The translations under genes and the position numbers were made by a program. This document shows, one piece after another, positions 16,974 to 24,955 of a stretch of 64,000 nt of DNA. The DNA is from JACDBZ01 sp038233215. Lineage in GTDB: Bacteria > Chloroflexota > Limnocylindria > QHBO01. The stretch's first letter is position 1. Each line of letters starts with the position of its first letter. The notes beneath the pieces were generated by a model. The model was given only the letters and a program-made list of their open reading frames with translations. It searched no databases and was not told the DNA's origin. Where the stretch lies: NCBI GenBank assembly GCA_038233215.1, contig JBBSML010000002.1:62001-126000 (forward strand), given 5' to 3'.

Positions 16974-17441
16974 GTGCACCTCCCGCCGTTCGAGACGCTG
17001 ATCGACGCCCACGCCCACGAGCTGCACCGGTTCCTGGTGGGCTGCGTCGGGTCGACCGAGGCGGAGGATTGCCTTCAGGAGACCTTCATGTCGGCGATGC
17101 GTGCCTATCCCAGACTTCAGCATAGCGACAACCTCCGGGCGTGGCTGTACACGATCGCGCAGCGCAAGGCGACCGATGTCATCCGTCGCATGGCACGCCG
17201 CCCGACGCGTGAGCTGAACGGGGTCGACTCGGTCGCGCCCTCGGCGCCGGAGCCGGTCGACGATGGCCTATGGCGACGAGTGCGGGCGCTCCCGGTCAAG
17301 CAACGCACGGCGGTGACGCATCGGTTCGTGCTCGACCTCGCATACGCCGAGATCGGCACGCGGATGGGTATCAGCGAGGAGGCCGCGCGTCAGAACGTGA
17401 GCGCTGCCCTGCGCCGGCTGCGGCGGGAGGTGACGTCATGA
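16974..17441 (+). CDS. RNA polymerase sigma-70 family (ECF-type) sigma factor
   Basis: This is a short sigma factor of 155 residues. Region 2 is visible as HRFLVGCVGSTEAEDCLQET and RAWLYTIAQRKATDV. Region 4 runs from LPVKQRTAVTHRFV to the ISEEAARQNVSAALRRL helix. It starts at a GTG. A TTGACA lies at 16904-16909, but I see no convincing -10. It overlaps the Ogt gene by ATGA, so the two proteins are probably made together; no standard anti-sigma factor is present. Confidence 0.88.
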   Translation: MHLPPFETLIDAHAHELHRFLVGCVGSTEAEDCLQETFMSAMRAYPRLQHSDNLRAWLYTIAQRKATDVIRRMARRPTRELNGVDSVAPSAPEPVDDGLWRRVRALPVKQRTAVTHRFVLDLAYAEIGTRMGISEEAARQNVSAALRRLRREVTS

Positions 17442-18052
17442 CCGACGATCTCGAGCGTCGCCTGGGTGCCGCTGCACCGGCAATGCCGCTTGATCTGCGT
17501 GCGCTGCGTGCCGCTCTGGCGCGACGTGCCGCGGCAGACGGGTTGCTCGACGTTGCGTACAGCGCGTACGACTCGCCGCTGGGCTCGTTGATGGTCGCGG
17601 TGACGCCTTACGGGCTCCTGCGCCTGTCGTACGCGGACGATGCGGCCGATACACGGCTCGAGGAGATCGCCGACCGAGTGTCGCCTCGCATTCTTTACGA
17701 TCCGGTCCGCACCGACGCCGTACGCCGTCAGCTCGACGATTACTTCGCGGGCACCCGCCGCGACTTTGATGTGCCGATCGACTGGCGGCTGGTTCGTGGG
17801 TTCGCTGGCAACGTGCTACGAGCCACGGCGGGCATTCGGTACGGTGCCGTGAGCACGTATCGCCAGATCGCCACCGTTGCCGGCTCCCCGAACGCGTATC
17901 GGGCTGCGGGAAACGCACTCGGTTCGAACCCGATCCCGATCGTGGTGCCGTGCCACCGGGTGCTCCACGCCGGCGGGGGATTGGGCGGCTACACCGGGGG
18001 TCTGGATCGCAAGCGCTTCCTGCTGCGCCTCGAGGGCGTCCTGGAGGCGTAG
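17438..18052 (+). CDS. ogt: Methylated-DNA--protein-cysteine S-methyltransferase with N-terminal extension
   Basis: This suicide repair protein takes alkyl groups from O6-alkylguanine onto its own cysteine. The active site is VVPCHRVL with Cys172, and the DNA-binding wing and arginine finger region (TYRQIATVAGSPNAYRAAGNAL) is conserved. The first 37 or so residues (MTDDLERRLGAAAPAM onwards) are an added helical segment not needed for repair. Because the gene is coupled to a sigma gene in the position usually held by an anti-sigma factor, this segment may bind the sigma factor (inference). Confidence 0.92.
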   Translation: MTDDLERRLGAAAPAMPLDLRALRAALARRAAADGLLDVAYSAYDSPLGSLMVAVTPYGLLRLSYADDAADTRLEEIADRVSPRILYDPVRTDAVRRQLDDYFAGTRRDFDVPIDWRLVRGFAGNVLRATAGIRYGAVSTYRQIATVAGSPNAYRAAGNALGSNPIPIVVPCHRVLHAGGGLGGYTGGLDRKRFLLRLEGVLEA

Positions 18053-18130
18053 TCCACGGAACCGATGCGCCCTGCCCCGCGTCCGGCACGTCGAACAGAC
18101 CCAGTACTGCACCAGCCGGAGACTCAATCC

Positions 18131-18529
18131 ATGCGCATTCGTTTCGTCCTCACCTCGGTCGCCCTTCTGACGCTCGTCGCCTGCAGCTCCGGGCAGATGT
18201 CTGGCGCCGGTTCCGGTGACGAACCACCGGTTGCGGGGAACCCGGCCGCCGGCACGCTCACGACCAGCGACGCACCGGTCGATCTCCTGCCACTCACGGT
18301 GCGCGACGCGCTCGACGCCGGCGACGCGGCGGTGCTGGTCTCCGGGTCACTGTTTGTCGATAGCGAAGGCGGGGTTCTCCTGTGCGAAGCGATCGCGGAG
18401 TCATTCCCACCCCAATGCGGCGGGGAGCGGCTGCGCGTCGTCGGGCTGGATCTCGAGGCACTTGATCTCCACGAGGCGAACGGCGTGCGCTGGATGGAAT
18501 CGATCGACTTGGCCGGCACGGTGAACTGA
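18131..18529 (+). CDS. Small lipoprotein of unknown function
   Basis: This 132-residue protein has a lipoprotein signal peptide, with MRIRF, a hydrophobic core, and the lipobox LVAC with Cys18. The mature part starts with a Gly/Ser/Pro-rich linker and continues with a compact domain carrying two further cysteines (LLCEAIAESFPPQCGG) that could pair. GGAG lies about ten bases before the ATG. No family recognised. It is probably anchored on the outer face of the membrane. Confidence 0.8.
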   Translation: MRIRFVLTSVALLTLVACSSGQMSGAGSGDEPPVAGNPAAGTLTTSDAPVDLLPLTVRDALDAGDAAVLVSGSLFVDSEGGVLLCEAIAESFPPQCGGERLRVVGLDLEALDLHEANGVRWMESIDLAGTVN

Positions 18530-18576
18530 AGAGCCCGCCGCCCGCGTTCATGCTCCAGAGGTTCCGATGGCTGGAG

Positions 18577-18585
18577 TGCGATAAT
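18577..18585 (+). promoter_or_regulatory. Extended -10 promoter for the aldehyde dehydrogenase gene
   Basis: TGCGATAAT is an extended -10 element (TGn plus GATAAT) ending eight bases before the ATG at 18594. There is no Shine-Dalgarno sequence, so a leaderless or near-leaderless transcript is predicted. Confidence 0.55.
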
Positions 18586-18593
18586 CACGCACG

Positions 18594-20117
18594 ATGACCC
18601 TTACCAAGACCCCTGAAGCACGCCCCGCACCGAACTCGTGGGGCCTTGCCGGCGGAGAGAACCCGTGGGAGTACGCTCCCGCTCCCGAGGCCACCGACCA
18701 CATCCGCATCGAGCCCGAGTACGGGCTCTTCATCGGCAACCAGTTTGACCCGTCAAAGCCACGCAAGACCTTCACCGTCATCAACCCGGCCACCGAGGAG
18801 CCGCTGGCCAAGGTCGCTCATGCGAGCAAGGCGGACGTCGACCGTGCGGTCGGCGCGGCGCACGAGGCGCATCGGTCCGGCTGGTCAAAGCTTCCGGGTC
18901 GAGAGCGCGCGAAGTACCTGTATCGGATCGCGCGGATCATGCAGGAGCGCTCCCGGGAGTTCGCCGTCGTGGAATCCATGAACTCCGGCAAACCCATCAA
19001 GGAGAGTCGCGACGTCGACGTGCCGCTCGCCGCGGCGCATTTTTTCTATTACGCCGGCTGGGCCGACAAGCTCGAGTACGCATTCCCGAACCGCGATCCG
19101 CGCTCGCTGGGCGTGGCCGCGCAGGTCATTCCCTGGAACTTTCCGCTCCTCATGCTGGCGTGGAAGATCGCGCCGGCGCTGGCGGCAGGCACTACCGTGG
19201 TGCTCACGCCTGCCTCGACCCCCCCACTGACGGCCTATCTGTTCGCCGATGTCGTCCGCCAGGCCGACCTGCCGCCGGGCGTGGTGAACATCATCACCGG
19301 CCCCGGCGAGATCGGGATGGAGCTCGTTACCCATCCTGACGTCAGCAAGGTTGCGTTCACCGGCTCCACCACGGTCGGGAAGATGATCGCCCGCGCTCTT
19401 GCCGGAACCGGGAAGAAGGTGACCCTCGAGCTTGGCGGCAAGGCCGCGAACATCGTTTTCGATGATGCGCCGCTCGACCAGGCCATCGAGGGAATCGTCA
19501 ACGGCATCTACTTCAACCAGGGCGAGGTCTGCTGCGCCGGCAGCCGTCTCTTCGTCCAGGAGAGCGTCCACGAAGCCCTGATCGAGAAGCTCAAGGCGCG
19601 CCTGGGAACGCTGCGGGTGGGCGACCCGCTCGACAAGAACACCGACGTGGGCGCCATCAACTCGGCCGGCCAGCTGGCCAAGGTGCAGGAGCTGGTGGAG
19701 TCGGGGATTGCGGAGGGCGCGGAAATCTTCCAGCCCGACTGCGAGCTCCCGACTCGCGGATTCTTCTTCCGGCCCACCCTATTCACGGGCGTGTCCATGT
19801 CGCATCGGATCGCGCAGGAGGAAATCTTCGGCCCCGTCCTCTCGGTGCTCACCTTCCGCACGCCCGAGGAGGCCATCGAGAAGGCCAACAACACGCCGTA
19901 CGGCCTCAGCGCGGGCGTGTGGACGGAGAAGGGGAGCCGCATCTTCAAGATGGTCAACGCCATGCGCGCGGGCGTGGTGTGGGCGAACACGTTCAACAGA
20001 TTCGACCCCACGTCGCCATTCGGAGGCTACAAGGAGTCTGGCTACGGACGGGAGGGCGGCATCCACGGGTTGGGCGCGTACCTCGACCTATCCGGCGACG
20101 GACAGAACGGCCGATGA
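18594..20117 (+). CDS. Aldehyde dehydrogenase (catalytic, NAD(P)-dependent)
   Basis: This 507-residue ALDH has the catalytic Cys313 in NQGEVCCAGSR, the general-base Glu in LELGGK, and the IPWNFP cofactor motif. The cofactor lysine normally found in VLKPAE is Thr205 here (VLTPAS), so coenzyme binding or preference may differ. The family oxidises aldehydes to acids. With deoC 2.4 kb upstream, acetaldehyde is a likely substrate. The 35-codon ORF that follows and the half-ALDH gene at 20221 are linked by overlapping stop and start codons. Confidence 0.92.
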   Translation: MTLTKTPEARPAPNSWGLAGGENPWEYAPAPEATDHIRIEPEYGLFIGNQFDPSKPRKTFTVINPATEEPLAKVAHASKADVDRAVGAAHEAHRSGWSKLPGRERAKYLYRIARIMQERSREFAVVESMNSGKPIKESRDVDVPLAAAHFFYYAGWADKLEYAFPNRDPRSLGVAAQVIPWNFPLLMLAWKIAPALAAGTTVVLTPASTPPLTAYLFADVVRQADLPPGVVNIITGPGEIGMELVTHPDVSKVAFTGSTTVGKMIARALAGTGKKVTLELGGKAANIVFDDAPLDQAIEGIVNGIYFNQGEVCCAGSRLFVQESVHEALIEKLKARLGTLRVGDPLDKNTDVGAINSAGQLAKVQELVESGIAEGAEIFQPDCELPTRGFFFRPTLFTGVSMSHRIAQEEIFGPVLSVLTFRTPEEAIEKANNTPYGLSAGVWTEKGSRIFKMVNAMRAGVVWANTFNRFDPTSPFGGYKESGYGREGGIHGLGAYLDLSGDGQNGR

Positions 20118-20221
20118 GCGTCGTCTCCATCCCACGAGTCGCTGGGATGACACGCGATCCCTGGCGGTCGGTGCGTCTGGCGCTCCTCGTCGAGCGGTCG
20201 GAGACGGAGCAACGGGGCTGA
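20114..20221 (+). CDS. 35-codon ORF coupling two aldehyde dehydrogenase genes
   Basis: The ORF starts inside the stop of the upstream ALDH gene (ATGA at 20114-20117) and its own TGA overlaps the ATG of the next gene (TGATG at 20219-20223). The peptide is basic with no recognised domain. The double overlap suggests it is translated so that ribosomes are handed to the downstream gene. It may have no function as a peptide. Confidence 0.45.
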   Translation: MSVVSIPRVAGMTRDPWRSVRLALLVERSETEQRG

Positions 20222-21201
20222 TGGCAACGCGCACGAGGACCGCACGCAAGCGGAGCGCCTCGGTGCTCGAGCAGCGGGTCGCGCAGCCGCTGGCGACCAC
20301 GAATGGGGCTCTGGCTCGCGGCGGCGATCGCATCGGCGTGCGCAAGACGTACAAGCTGTACATCGGAGGCGCGTTCCCGCGCACCGAATCGGGACGGGCC
20401 TACGAGATCTTCGCAGCAAGAGGCGAGCTGCTTGCCAATGCCAGCCGCGGTACCCGCAAGGATATTCGCGATGCCGTTCGGTCGGCGCGCAAGGCGTTCC
20501 CGGGATGGGCGGCCAAGACCGCCTACAACCGTTCGCAGATTCTGTACCGCATCGCCGAGTTGATGGAAGGGCGACGTGACCAGTTCGTGGCCGAGGTCAT
20601 GGCCGCCGAGGGTATCTCGCGCGCGAGGGCCACACGAGCGGTGGACGCGGCCGTCGACCGATGGGTCTGGTATGCCGGCTGGGCCGACAAGTACCCGCAG
20701 ATGATCGGCACCGTGAACCCGGTCGCCGGCTCGTATTTCAACTTCAGCGTTCCTGAGCCGACCGGCGTGGTCGGGATGATCGCGCCGGAGGGATCGAGCC
20801 TCCTCGGTCTGGTGAGCCGGCTGGCCCCGATCATCGTGAGCGGCAACGCCGCGGTCGTCATCGCATCGGAGACGCGCCCGCTACCGGCCGTGACGCTCAC
20901 CGAAGTGCTGGCCACCTCTGACGTGCCGGGCGGTGTCGTCAACCTCATCACCGGCCTGCGTGGGGAGCTGGTCGGTCACCTGGCCGGGCACATGGACGTC
21001 AACGCGCTCGATGCCTTCGGCGCGGCGACGGACGAGGCGGCGAAGCTCGAGGAGATCGCGGTCGAGAACGTGAAGCGCTTCGTCCGACCGCCGCCAGCCG
21101 GCCTGGATCGCTATGACTGGCGGTCTGAGCGCGCGCAGTCGCCGTACTTGATCGGCGAATACGTGGAGATCAAGACGGTCTGGCACCCGATCGGGGCGTA
21201 G
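20221..21201 (+). CDS. Half-length aldehyde dehydrogenase homologue without catalytic domain
   Basis: At 326 residues it covers only the cofactor-binding half of an ALDH. The LYIGGAFPRTESGR start, the GWAAKTAYNRSQILYRIAELM helix and VPEPTGVVGMIAPEG are recognisable. Homology ends after the segment matching VAFTGST. There is no LELGGK and no catalytic cysteine. About 55 other residues form the C-terminus. The first 40 residues are a basic, low-complexity leader. Two-domain ALDH16 proteins pair an active with an inactive ALDH unit, so a split version of that arrangement with the preceding enzyme is plausible. Confidence 0.8.
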   Translation: MATRTRTARKRSASVLEQRVAQPLATTNGALARGGDRIGVRKTYKLYIGGAFPRTESGRAYEIFAARGELLANASRGTRKDIRDAVRSARKAFPGWAAKTAYNRSQILYRIAELMEGRRDQFVAEVMAAEGISRARATRAVDAAVDRWVWYAGWADKYPQMIGTVNPVAGSYFNFSVPEPTGVVGMIAPEGSSLLGLVSRLAPIIVSGNAAVVIASETRPLPAVTLTEVLATSDVPGGVVNLITGLRGELVGHLAGHMDVNALDAFGAATDEAAKLEEIAVENVKRFVRPPPAGLDRYDWRSERAQSPYLIGEYVEIKTVWHPIGA

Positions 21202-21211
21202 GCGTCGCTTG

Positions 21212-21309
21212 GCCGGATTCGGCGGATATTTCCATGCCGCCCTGGCCTGAAGTGAACGTCGGCGCAGGCACCACGCTCAAGCCAGACTGAAATTTCGGCC
21301 GATTCCGGC
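21212..21309. repeat. 98-bp element with about 23-bp inverted ends, copy 1
   Basis: The left end (21212-21233, GCCGG then CGGCGGATATTTCC) and the right end (21287-21309, read in reverse GCCGGAATCGGCCGAAAT followed by TTCAG) are imperfect inverted repeats. The interior is about 53 bp and non-coding as far as I can see. A second element with the same ends and the same length lies 16 bp downstream. Confidence 0.65.
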
Positions 21310-21325
21310 GTAGCGTGGGCTTCGG

Positions 21326-21423
21326 GCCGGGCCCCGCCGAAATATCGGATGCCGCGACGCTCACGGGCTGCGCGAGGTCGTCGTTCAGGCCATCTCCGAA
21401 CTGATATCTCGGCGAAAGCCGGC
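21326..21423. repeat. 98-bp element with about 23-bp inverted ends, copy 2
   Basis: The left end (21326-21348) holds GCCGG then CGCCGAAATATCGG, and the right end (21401-21423) reads in reverse GCCGGCTTTCGCCGAGATAT then CAG. The length equals copy 1. Both left ends are followed by ATGCCGC; otherwise the interiors differ. The pair fills most of the 285-bp gap (21202-21486) before polX, which holds no gene. Confidence 0.65.
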
Positions 21424-21474
21424 TTGGGAAGGTACGACTGGTCACTCGGTCGGGGCATGAAACGGTCGCCGACC

Positions 21475-21480
21475 TAGAAT
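21475..21480 (+). promoter_or_regulatory. -10-like hexamer for polX
   Basis: TAGAAT ends six bases before the polX ATG at 21487, the spacing expected if transcription starts at the A of the start codon. No ribosome-binding site and no clear -35 are present. Confidence 0.5.
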
Positions 21481-21486
21481 TGGCCG

Positions 21487-23238
21487 ATGCCTCGGCCACG
21501 GAGCGTGTCGCGCAGCGACGGCACGACGATCACCAATGGGGAGCTGGCGCGGATCTTCAATGAGATCGGCGACATGCTCGAGATCCTCGGCGAGGTCGTG
21601 TTCAAGGCGGTGGCCTATCGGCGAGTGGCCGACGCGGTCGAGCGATATCCCGACGACGTCGCGGTCCTCTTCCGGCGCGGCGAGCCACCGACGCTTCCGG
21701 GGGCCGGGGCGGCGCTGAGCGCGAAGCTCGCCGAGCTGGCCGAAACCGGGCAGCTTGCGTACTACGATCGTCTCCGGGTCCAGGTGCCCGACGGCCTGCT
21801 CGACATGCTTCGCGTGCCGGGGGTTGGCCCGAAAACCGTCCGGTTGGTCCATCAGACCCTGGGCATCGACTCGCTCGATGGCCTGCGCGCCGCAGCGGAG
21901 ACGGGCGGACTGCGGGATGTGAAGGGTTTCTCCGCTCGCACGGAGCAGAACATCCTCGAGGGCATCTCGCGTATCGAGCGTCGCAGCACTCGCCTACTCA
22001 TTCACGACGCCGATGCGCTGATCGCCGACCTTGTGGCGCGGCTGCGCGACGTGCGTGGCGTGCACCGCATCGAGGTTGCGGGCTCGCTTCGGCGCCGGCG
22101 ACCGACCATCGGCGACCTTGACCTCCTCGCTGCCGTCGACGAGCCAGCGGCGCTCATCGGGGCACTCGACGGGCTCCCCGAGGTCGAGAAGGTGCTCTCC
22201 GCGGGCAGCGACAAGACGAGCATCGTGCTGCGGGATGGTCCGCAGGTCGACCTCATGGTCTGCTCTCCGGCCGCCTGGGGCACACACCTGCTGCATTTCA
22301 CCGGCAACCGGGATCACAACATCGCGCTGCGCGGCATGGCGCTCGACATGGGTTGGTCGCTCTCGGAGAAGGGGTTCAAGGTCATCGAGACCGGTGAGCT
22401 GCTGCTCGCCGCGGATGAGACCGAGGCCTATGAGCGCCTTGATCTGCCGTGGATGGCGCCGGAGCTGCGAAATGGAGACGGCGAGATCGAGGCCGCGCGC
22501 GCCGGCGGCCTGCCGACGCTCGTCACCCACGCGGAGATTCGAGGCGACACTCACACCCATTCGAACTGGACCGATGGGGTCGACACCATCGAGGTCATGG
22601 CGCGTGCGGCGCGCGACATCGGTCACGAGTACATCGTGCTCACCGATCATTCGCCATCGCTCGGTGTCGCGCGCGGGCTATCTCCCGAACGCGTCGAGGA
22701 GCAGCGCGTCGAGATTGCGCGGATCAATGTCGAGCTCGCGCCCTTTCGCATCCTGCACGGCACCGAGCTCGAGATTCGGGCGGACGCCAGCCTCGACTAT
22801 CCCGACGAGCTGCTGGCTCGGTTCGACGTGGTCATCGCCAGCATTCATACCGGACGCGGCCAGTCCAGCGAACAGCTGACGGCTCGTGCCCTCGCGGCGA
22901 TCGAACATCCCCACGTGGACGTCCTGGCGCATCCATCCGGGCGCATCGTGAACCGACGCGATCCGCTGCCGCTTGATTGGTCGCGCGTCTTCGAGGCGGC
23001 GGCGCGTACCGGCACCGCACTCGAGATCAATGGCAGCCCGCGCTTGGATCTGGACGACGCTCTGGCACGGGCCGCGGGCCGGGCCGGCGCCCGGCTGACC
23101 GTGGCCTCGGACGCGCATCGGACCGAGGAGCTTGCTCAGCAGCGATACGCGGTCGACCTCGCACGGCGCGCATGGCTCAGCGCCGACCAGGTGTTGGCGA
23201 CTCGCACGGCAGATCAGCTGCTGGAGTCACTCGCGTGA
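21487..23238 (+). CDS. polX: DNA polymerase/3'-5' exonuclease PolX
   Basis: This family X repair polymerase fused to a PHP exonuclease has 583 residues, the usual bacterial length. Two helix-hairpin-helix regions (VPGVGPKTVRLV and neighbours) lie in the first 150 residues. The nucleotidyltransferase site has Asp210 and Asp212 in GDLDLL and a third Asp in QVDLMV. The PHP domain starts near residue 353 with GDTHTHSNWTDG and continues with TDHSPS and DVLAHPSG. It acts in gap filling and base-excision repair. Its TGA overlaps the next GTG. Confidence 0.95.
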   Translation: MPRPRSVSRSDGTTITNGELARIFNEIGDMLEILGEVVFKAVAYRRVADAVERYPDDVAVLFRRGEPPTLPGAGAALSAKLAELAETGQLAYYDRLRVQVPDGLLDMLRVPGVGPKTVRLVHQTLGIDSLDGLRAAAETGGLRDVKGFSARTEQNILEGISRIERRSTRLLIHDADALIADLVARLRDVRGVHRIEVAGSLRRRRPTIGDLDLLAAVDEPAALIGALDGLPEVEKVLSAGSDKTSIVLRDGPQVDLMVCSPAAWGTHLLHFTGNRDHNIALRGMALDMGWSLSEKGFKVIETGELLLAADETEAYERLDLPWMAPELRNGDGEIEAARAGGLPTLVTHAEIRGDTHTHSNWTDGVDTIEVMARAARDIGHEYIVLTDHSPSLGVARGLSPERVEEQRVEIARINVELAPFRILHGTELEIRADASLDYPDELLARFDVVIASIHTGRGQSSEQLTARALAAIEHPHVDVLAHPSGRIVNRRDPLPLDWSRVFEAAARTGTALEINGSPRLDLDDALARAAGRAGARLTVASDAHRTEELAQQRYAVDLARRAWLSADQVLATRTADQLLESLA

Positions 23239-24011
23239 TCAGCCGGCTTTTCAGCGACCGGCGACGACTCTCGATCCTGCGACGGATCGACAAGCCTCCG
23301 GCGGTCGCGCTGGCGATTGCGCAGGCGGTCGTGGCGGCCGCAGGGTGGTTTGCCGAACCGGTCTGGCTGGCGGTCGCGGTTGCCGGGCAGCTGCTGATCG
23401 GCGGGATCGTGGCGATCCGCATCATCGGCCCGGCGCGATCGGAGCTTGGCCTTGCTCGCTATGCAATCCCCGCGACGGCAGGGATCGCCGCCACGCTGTT
23501 CGGTCGCCTCGTCCCAGGCGGACTGAGCCTGCTGCTGGTACCCATCGTGGCGGTGCTTCTCTGGTCGGTCACCTACCTTGAACTGCATCTCGAGCGCGGG
23601 ACTGGCGGACGAACGATCGGAAACCTTCTGCTGGTGGGCATCCTCTTCTCCGGCGTGGCTGGCATCCTCGTGCTGTTCGGCGCGCGAGCATGGCCATCGC
23701 CGCTCATCCTGGTTGCCGTCATGAGCATGCCATTGGCGCTCCGCGCATCGGAGGCTCGCGGCACGATGGGTGTCGAGGGCGTCGGCCAGGCGCTCCTTCA
23801 GGTTCTCGCCGTCGTCCAGGTCGGAGCGGGCGCGGTCCTCCTCAACGTGCCGTTCCCGATCATGGCCGCCCTCATGGCGCTCACGTTTCACGCGTGGAGC
23901 GGGGCGGCGGAAATGCTCAGCGGGAGTGCCTCGGGCCGAAGCGTGGGGGTTGAGTTTGGGTCGCTGCTGGTCTTCGGGCTCCTGGTTGGCATGATCCTGC
24001 ACAGGGTCTGA
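23235..24011 (+). CDS. Polytopic membrane protein of unknown function
   Basis: The 258-residue protein has about seven hydrophobic segments and only short loops. The start GTG at 23235 is chosen because it overlaps the polX stop (GTGA) and gives a short basic N-terminus before the first helix. There are no recognisable catalytic or transport motifs. Translational coupling to polX suggests co-expression, though not a shared function. Confidence 0.75.
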   Translation: MISRLFSDRRRLSILRRIDKPPAVALAIAQAVVAAAGWFAEPVWLAVAVAGQLLIGGIVAIRIIGPARSELGLARYAIPATAGIAATLFGRLVPGGLSLLLVPIVAVLLWSVTYLELHLERGTGGRTIGNLLLVGILFSGVAGILVLFGARAWPSPLILVAVMSMPLALRASEARGTMGVEGVGQALLQVLAVVQVGAGAVLLNVPFPIMAALMALTFHAWSGAAEMLSGSASGRSVGVEFGSLLVFGLLVGMILHRV

Positions 24012-24032
24012 GCGGAGGCCGCGCGGGTCGCG

Positions 24033-24061
24033 TTGACACCCTCCGAGGCCGGTGGTACAAG
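24033..24061 (+). promoter_or_regulatory. Sigma-70-type promoter TTGACA-N17-TACAAG
   Basis: TTGACA at 24033-24038 and TACAAG at 24056-24061 are 17 bp apart. This is the clearest housekeeping promoter in the window. Transcription would start near 24068, giving a leader of about 50 nt to the ATG at 24121. Confidence 0.6.
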
Positions 24062-24120
24062 AGGGCGCTTTCGGCCGGCCTTGGTCGTGACCCTTGCTAT
24101 CGGAGACGTTCGCAACGCTC

Positions 24121-24954
24121 ATGGCCCTTGGAGAAGCTGACACGACCGCGCGACAACGACGGCAGCTCGCCGAGGCAGCGATCGCACATGCGACGCGCGG
24201 CGAATGGGAGGAGGCGGTCGTTGCAAACCGGCAGCTCCTCGACCTCGGGCCCGACATCGACGCCTGCAACCGGCTCGGCAAGGCTCTCGCCGAGCTGGGC
24301 CGGCACGCTGAGGCACTGACCGCCTACGAACAGGCGCTCGAGCGGGATGCGACGAACCGAATCGCACAGCGCAACATCGAACGGCTGCGCGTGCTGATGG
24401 CCGCAAAACGACCGACAACGAATGGGAAGAGTCGCCCGGAGAAGGCGCCTGTCACCCTCTTCATCGAGGAGACCGGCAAGACCGGCCGGGCGAGGCTCAT
24501 CAACCTCGCCGCCCCACGGGTGCTGGCGCCGCTCTCTCCCGGGGACGCCATCAGTCTGGAAGTCGAGGGTGACGAGCTGGTGGCCAGCGTCGCCTCAACC
24601 ACCATCGGAAGCGTGGAACCGCGGATCGCCACCCGTCTTCTGAAGCTGATCGCGGCCGGAAACCGCTACGACGCTGCCATCACCACCGTGCATGAGGCCG
24701 GAGGCGAAGTCGTCGTGATGGTCCGCGAGGTCTTCAGCCACCCCAATAACTTCGGGAGAGTGTCGTTTCCGACGCAGGGGCAGAGCGGTGCTGGCGTCAG
24801 ACCGTACATCAAGGGCACTCCACTTCGGTACGATGACGATGACGAGGTCGAAGAGGCCGATGAGGACTCCGAGGAGGTCGAAGAGCTCGACACGACGCTC
24901 CCCGAGTACTCGACCGAGCCCGAGCTCGAAGAGGAGCCTGTAGAAGAGCCATAG
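24121..24954 (+). CDS. TPR protein with a beta-rich domain and acidic tail
   Basis: Residues 1-85 form tetratricopeptide-like helices (GEWEEAVVANRQLLDLGP, then LGKALAELGRHAEALTAYEQAL). A middle domain of about 110 residues (VTLFIEETGKTGRARLINLA onwards) repeats short beta segments, and I cannot name it. The C-terminal 45 residues are strongly acidic (runs of Asp and Glu). An in-frame TTG at 24094 would add nine residues; I prefer the ATG at 24121. It ends one base before the next gene, a methyltransferase-like protein, so the two probably form an operon. It may be a protein- or nucleic-acid-interaction factor. Confidence 0.72.
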   Translation: MALGEADTTARQRRQLAEAAIAHATRGEWEEAVVANRQLLDLGPDIDACNRLGKALAELGRHAEALTAYEQALERDATNRIAQRNIERLRVLMAAKRPTTNGKSRPEKAPVTLFIEETGKTGRARLINLAAPRVLAPLSPGDAISLEVEGDELVASVASTTIGSVEPRIATRLLKLIAAGNRYDAAITTVHEAGGEVVVMVREVFSHPNNFGRVSFPTQGQSGAGVRPYIKGTPLRYDDDDEVEEADEDSEEVEELDTTLPEYSTEPELEEEPVEEP

Positions 24955-24955
24955 G

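Noticed and set aside
21111..21499. Minus-strand frames with repeated AEISV-like peptides opposite the ALDH/polX gap
   Set aside because: The repeats come from the inverted ends of the two 98-bp elements; the frames overlap known genes and have no ribosome-binding site.
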